From assembly GCA_050692915.1 (NCBI GenBank), contig JBOGVU010000108.1, forward strand, positions 1 to 7,714: a stretch of DNA of 7,714 nucleotides, read 5' to 3'. The position numbers and the translations under genes were made by a program. This stretch comes from CALAEC01 sp050692915 (lineage in GTDB: Bacteria; Actinomycetota; UBA4738; CALAEC01). Below are positions 5,650-7,714 of the stretch, piece by piece. The notes under the pieces are model-generated. The model had not been told where the DNA came from. It saw nothing but the letters and a program-made list of their open reading frames with translations, and ran no database searches. Position 1 is the stretch's first letter; each line of letters begins with the position of its first letter.

Positions 5650-5664
5650 GGGCTAGCCCAGCCC
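5650..5664. terminator. GC-rich inverted repeat at the TetR / ATPase convergent junction
   Basis: GGGCT (5650-5654) can pair with AGCCC at 5660-5664 around a 5-base loop; alternatively GGGCTAGCCC (5650-5659) is a perfect 10-base palindrome with no loop. The first form is followed on the plus strand by a short pyrimidine run, TTCCTT. It lies over the ATPase stop codon in an 11-base gap. Support as a terminator is weak. Confidence 0.2.
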
Positions 5665-7714
5665 TTCCTTCGCGTACGCCAGGGCCTGGTCCATGCTCAT
5701 GGCCCTTCCCTCCGCGAAGAGCGGATCCGCCTCGGCGGGGGGAAGGAGGCCTCGGAGCCCGCGGAGCCGCTTCGACACCGCCGCGTCACTGACCAGGAGG
5801 CCGGTCCCCACCTCCTCCTCCACTCCGTCGGCGGCGCCGGCCAGCCGGATCGCTCGCTCCGCGTCTCCCACGCTCTCGGCCAGGATGGCCAGATCCGCCA
5901 GGAGCAGGGCCACGGCCGAGCGGTCGTCGCTCCCCAGGAAGATCCTCATGGCCTCCTTGTGCGAGGCCGCGGCCTGGTCCGGGCGTCTCAGGACGGTGAG
6001 GGCCAGCCCCTGGAGGTGGAGGGCCCAGCCCAGTCCGAAGGGGTTGTCGAGCTCCCGGAACATCTCCACGCTGGAGGTCGCGAGCTCGGCGACGCGGTCC
6101 CAGTCCTCTCCTCCGTAGGCCATCGTCGCCAGGCCCCAGGTGGTCTTGGCGATCCCCTCCCGGTCGCCCAGCTCCTCGAACAGAGCCAGGGCCTCGTCCT
6201 GGAGGCGCATGGCCGCGTCGAGATCCTGGGTCGGCTTGGGGGCGATGCCGTGGGCGAACGACAAGTTGTACTTGGCCTCGGCGATCGCCCGAGGCTCCCC
6301 CAGCTCCAGGCGGATGTCCAGGCACTCCTCGTACCAGCGGCGTGCCCGGGCGAAGTCCCCCATCCAGTAGGTCACACCGCCGGCTCCCTCCAGGGCCTTG
6401 GCCCGGGCCTCCTGATCCCACGGGCCGGACCGCTCGAGCAGGCCCTCCAGGCGCTCGGCGGCCTCCCGGAGGTGCCCCCGGAACTGCCAGAACCGCCACA
6501 GGGCCCCGCCCATCCGGAGGGCGACGTCGAGGTCGCGCTCGGCGGCCCAGGCGATGGCGCCCCGGAAGTTGTCGTGGTCGGCCTCGAGGGCGTCCAGCCA
6601 CCGAGCCTGGTCCGCGCCGGTGAGCTCCGGCTCGGCTCGCTCAGCCAGGTGGAGGAAGAACAGGGCGTGGCGCCGGCGGATGACCTCGGCGTCGGGCTCC
6701 TGTTCCAGTCGCTCCCCGGCGAACTCGCGGATCGTCTCCAGCATGAAGAACCGGGGCTCTTCGGGGCCGGTCGCCTGCTGTCGGAGGAGGCTCTTGTTCG
6801 TCAGTGAGGCCACCCCCTCGAGGGCATCGAGGTCGAGCTCGCCACCGGGATTGCACACCGCGTCCACCGCTTGGAGGCTGAGCCCACCGACGAACGCGGC
6901 CATCCTGGCGAAGAGTCGACGCTCCCGTTCCTCCAGGATGTCGTAGCTCCAGGCGATGGCGTCCCGGAGCGTGCGCTGTCGCTGCGGAAGATCCCGAGAG
7001 CCACCGGACAGGAACGTGAGCGAGCGCTCCAGCCGGGCAAGCATGGCCTCCGGTGACAGGATCTTCACTCTGGCCGCGGCCAGCTCGATGGCCAGGGGCA
7101 GCCCGTCCAGCCGGGCGCAGATCTCGGCGACGGCGGGAGCGTTCTCGTTCGTCACCTGGAAGTCGGGTTTGACGGCCGTGGCCCGCTCGACGAAGAGCGC
7201 CACGGCCTCGAACTGCGACAGCCCGGCCAGGGACGGGAGGTGCGCCGGGTCGGGGAGCCCCAGCGGGGGGACCGGGAACTCCCTCTCGCCCGACAGCCCG
7301 AGAGGCTCGCGGCTGGTGGCCAGGACGTGGACGGTCTCGGTGCTGGTAAGGAGCATCCCCACGTCCGGCGCGCCCTCCAGGACCTGCTCGAAGTTGTCCG
7401 TCACCAGCAGGAGCTCTTTCTCGCGAAGGTGATCGATCACGGCGTCCGTGGGGCTCCCCCGGGTGGCCTCGGGCAGGCTCAGTGCCCGGGCCACGGCCGG
7501 CATCACCAGGGAGGGCTCAGTGATAGCCGCGAGCGGTACGAAGAAGACCCCGTCCTCCAGCTCAGGCAAGAGCTCCGCGGCGGCCTGGAGCGCCAGCCGG
7601 GTCTTCCCGGTGCCGCCGGGGCCCGTCAGCGTGAGGAGGCGAGCGTCCCGCACGGCGGCCTTCACCGATTCGAGCTCCCGGCGTCTCCCGACGAACGTGG
7701 TCAGCTGCACGGGG
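5653..7714 (-). CDS. NB-ARC/AAA-type ATPase with TPR-like repeats, N-terminus outside window
   Basis: C-terminal part of a large signalling ATPase. The frame is open to the right edge, and the residues PVQLTTFVGR there match the linker that precedes the ATPase in multidomain actinobacterial regulators, so Val at 7710 is internal rather than a GTG start. Numbering from that Val: Walker A GPGGTGKT at 30-37; Walker B LLVTDN with Asp105; ATSREPL at 131-137; GLPLAIELAA at 203-212; then a winged-helix-like region about 230-330. From about 340 to 640 the protein is helical with TPR-like repeats (for example the MGDFARARRWYEECLDI segment). It ends with the AEGRAMSMDQALAYA tail seen in this family, and there is no C-terminal LuxR HTH. 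In relatives the missing N-terminus is an adenylate/guanylate cyclase domain or a SARP/winged-helix DNA-binding domain; which applies here cannot be seen. It is convergent with the TetR gene. Confidence 0.88.
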   Translation of the reverse strand, partial: PVQLTTFVGRRRELESVKAAVRDARLLTLTGPGGTGKTRLALQAAAELLPELEDGVFFVPLAAITEPSLVMPAVARALSLPEATRGSPTDAVIDHLREKELLLVTDNFEQVLEGAPDVGMLLTSTETVHVLATSREPLGLSGEREFPVPPLGLPDPAHLPSLAGLSQFEAVALFVERATAVKPDFQVTNENAPAVAEICARLDGLPLAIELAAARVKILSPEAMLARLERSLTFLSGGSRDLPQRQRTLRDAIAWSYDILEERERRLFARMAAFVGGLSLQAVDAVCNPGGELDLDALEGVASLTNKSLLRQQATGPEEPRFFMLETIREFAGERLEQEPDAEVIRRRHALFFLHLAERAEPELTGADQARWLDALEADHDNFRGAIAWAAERDLDVALRMGGALWRFWQFRGHLREAAERLEGLLERSGPWDQEARAKALEGAGGVTYWMGDFARARRWYEECLDIRLELGEPRAIAEAKYNLSFAHGIAPKPTQDLDAAMRLQDEALALFEELGDREGIAKTTWGLATMAYGGEDWDRVAELATSSVEMFRELDNPFGLGWALHLQGLALTVLRRPDQAAASHKEAMRIFLGSDDRSAVALLLADLAILAESVGDAERAIRLAGAADGVEEEVGTGLLVSDAAVSKRLRGLRGLLPPAEADPLFAEGRAMSMDQALAYAKEGLG

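Noticed and set aside
5650..5659. GGGCTAGCCC as a regulatory or recombination site
   Set aside because: It is a single 10-base palindrome at a stop codon with no partner repeat nearby, and chance occurrence is plausible in GC-rich DNA.
3922..6807. Plus-strand open frame of 961 codons opposite the dehydrogenase and the ATPase and overlapping the TetR gene
   Set aside because: It is low-complexity and Gly/Pro/Arg/Leu-rich, without any family motif, and conflicts with three firmly identified genes.
7708..7710. GTG as the start codon of the ATPase gene
   Set aside because: The codon before it continues the frame (Pro), and PVQLT is a conserved internal linker in this family, so Val is internal.

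Overview
The window is very GC-rich, gene-dense DNA with GTG starts, purine-rich Shine-Dalgarno sites and protein families typical of Actinomycetota. A little-studied, possibly uncultured soil or sediment actinobacterium is the best guess, but this is inference: there is no rRNA or other phylogenetic marker gene to settle it, and another high-GC phylum such as Chloroflexota is not excluded. No mobile element, phage gene, CRISPR array, tRNA or rRNA was seen. There is no gene-free stretch longer than about 95 bases.

Layout, left to right. (1) Positions 1-2097, plus strand: the 3' part of an MgtE/SLC41-type cation permease, followed closely by a cytoplasmic protein with a duplicated PhoU-RCK_C architecture. 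Together they look like a split cation transport system in which the regulatory protein is separate from the channel. (2) Positions 2094-3047, minus: ispH, the last enzyme of the MEP isoprenoid pathway. Its stop codon is the reverse complement of the neighbour's stop, both read from one CTAG. (3) Positions 3118-3708, plus: a secreted RlpA-like double-psi beta-barrel protein with a long His/Arg-rich stretch before the domain. (4) Positions 3718-4911, minus: an acyl-CoA dehydrogenase of the medium-chain type with an extra charged segment of about 20 residues. (5) Positions 5006-5641, plus: a TetR-family regulator transcribed divergently from the dehydrogenase. The 94-base gap between them carries two abutting inverted repeats that look like a shared operator, so this pair is probably a small locally regulated fatty-acid (or other acyl-CoA) catabolic unit. 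(6) Positions 5653-7714, minus: the C-terminal 685 residues or so of a large NB-ARC/AAA-type ATPase with TPR-like repeats, cut off by the right edge.

Apart from the first two genes, gene strand alternates at every step, giving three convergent junctions (overlap of 4 bases, gap of 9, gap of 11) and two short divergent gaps. None of the convergent junctions has room for a classical terminator with a T-tract, but each contains a GC-rich inverted repeat across or beside the stop codons. The least understood item is the permease plus PhoU/RCK_C pair. The most testable regulatory prediction is the double operator between the dehydrogenase and the TetR gene.
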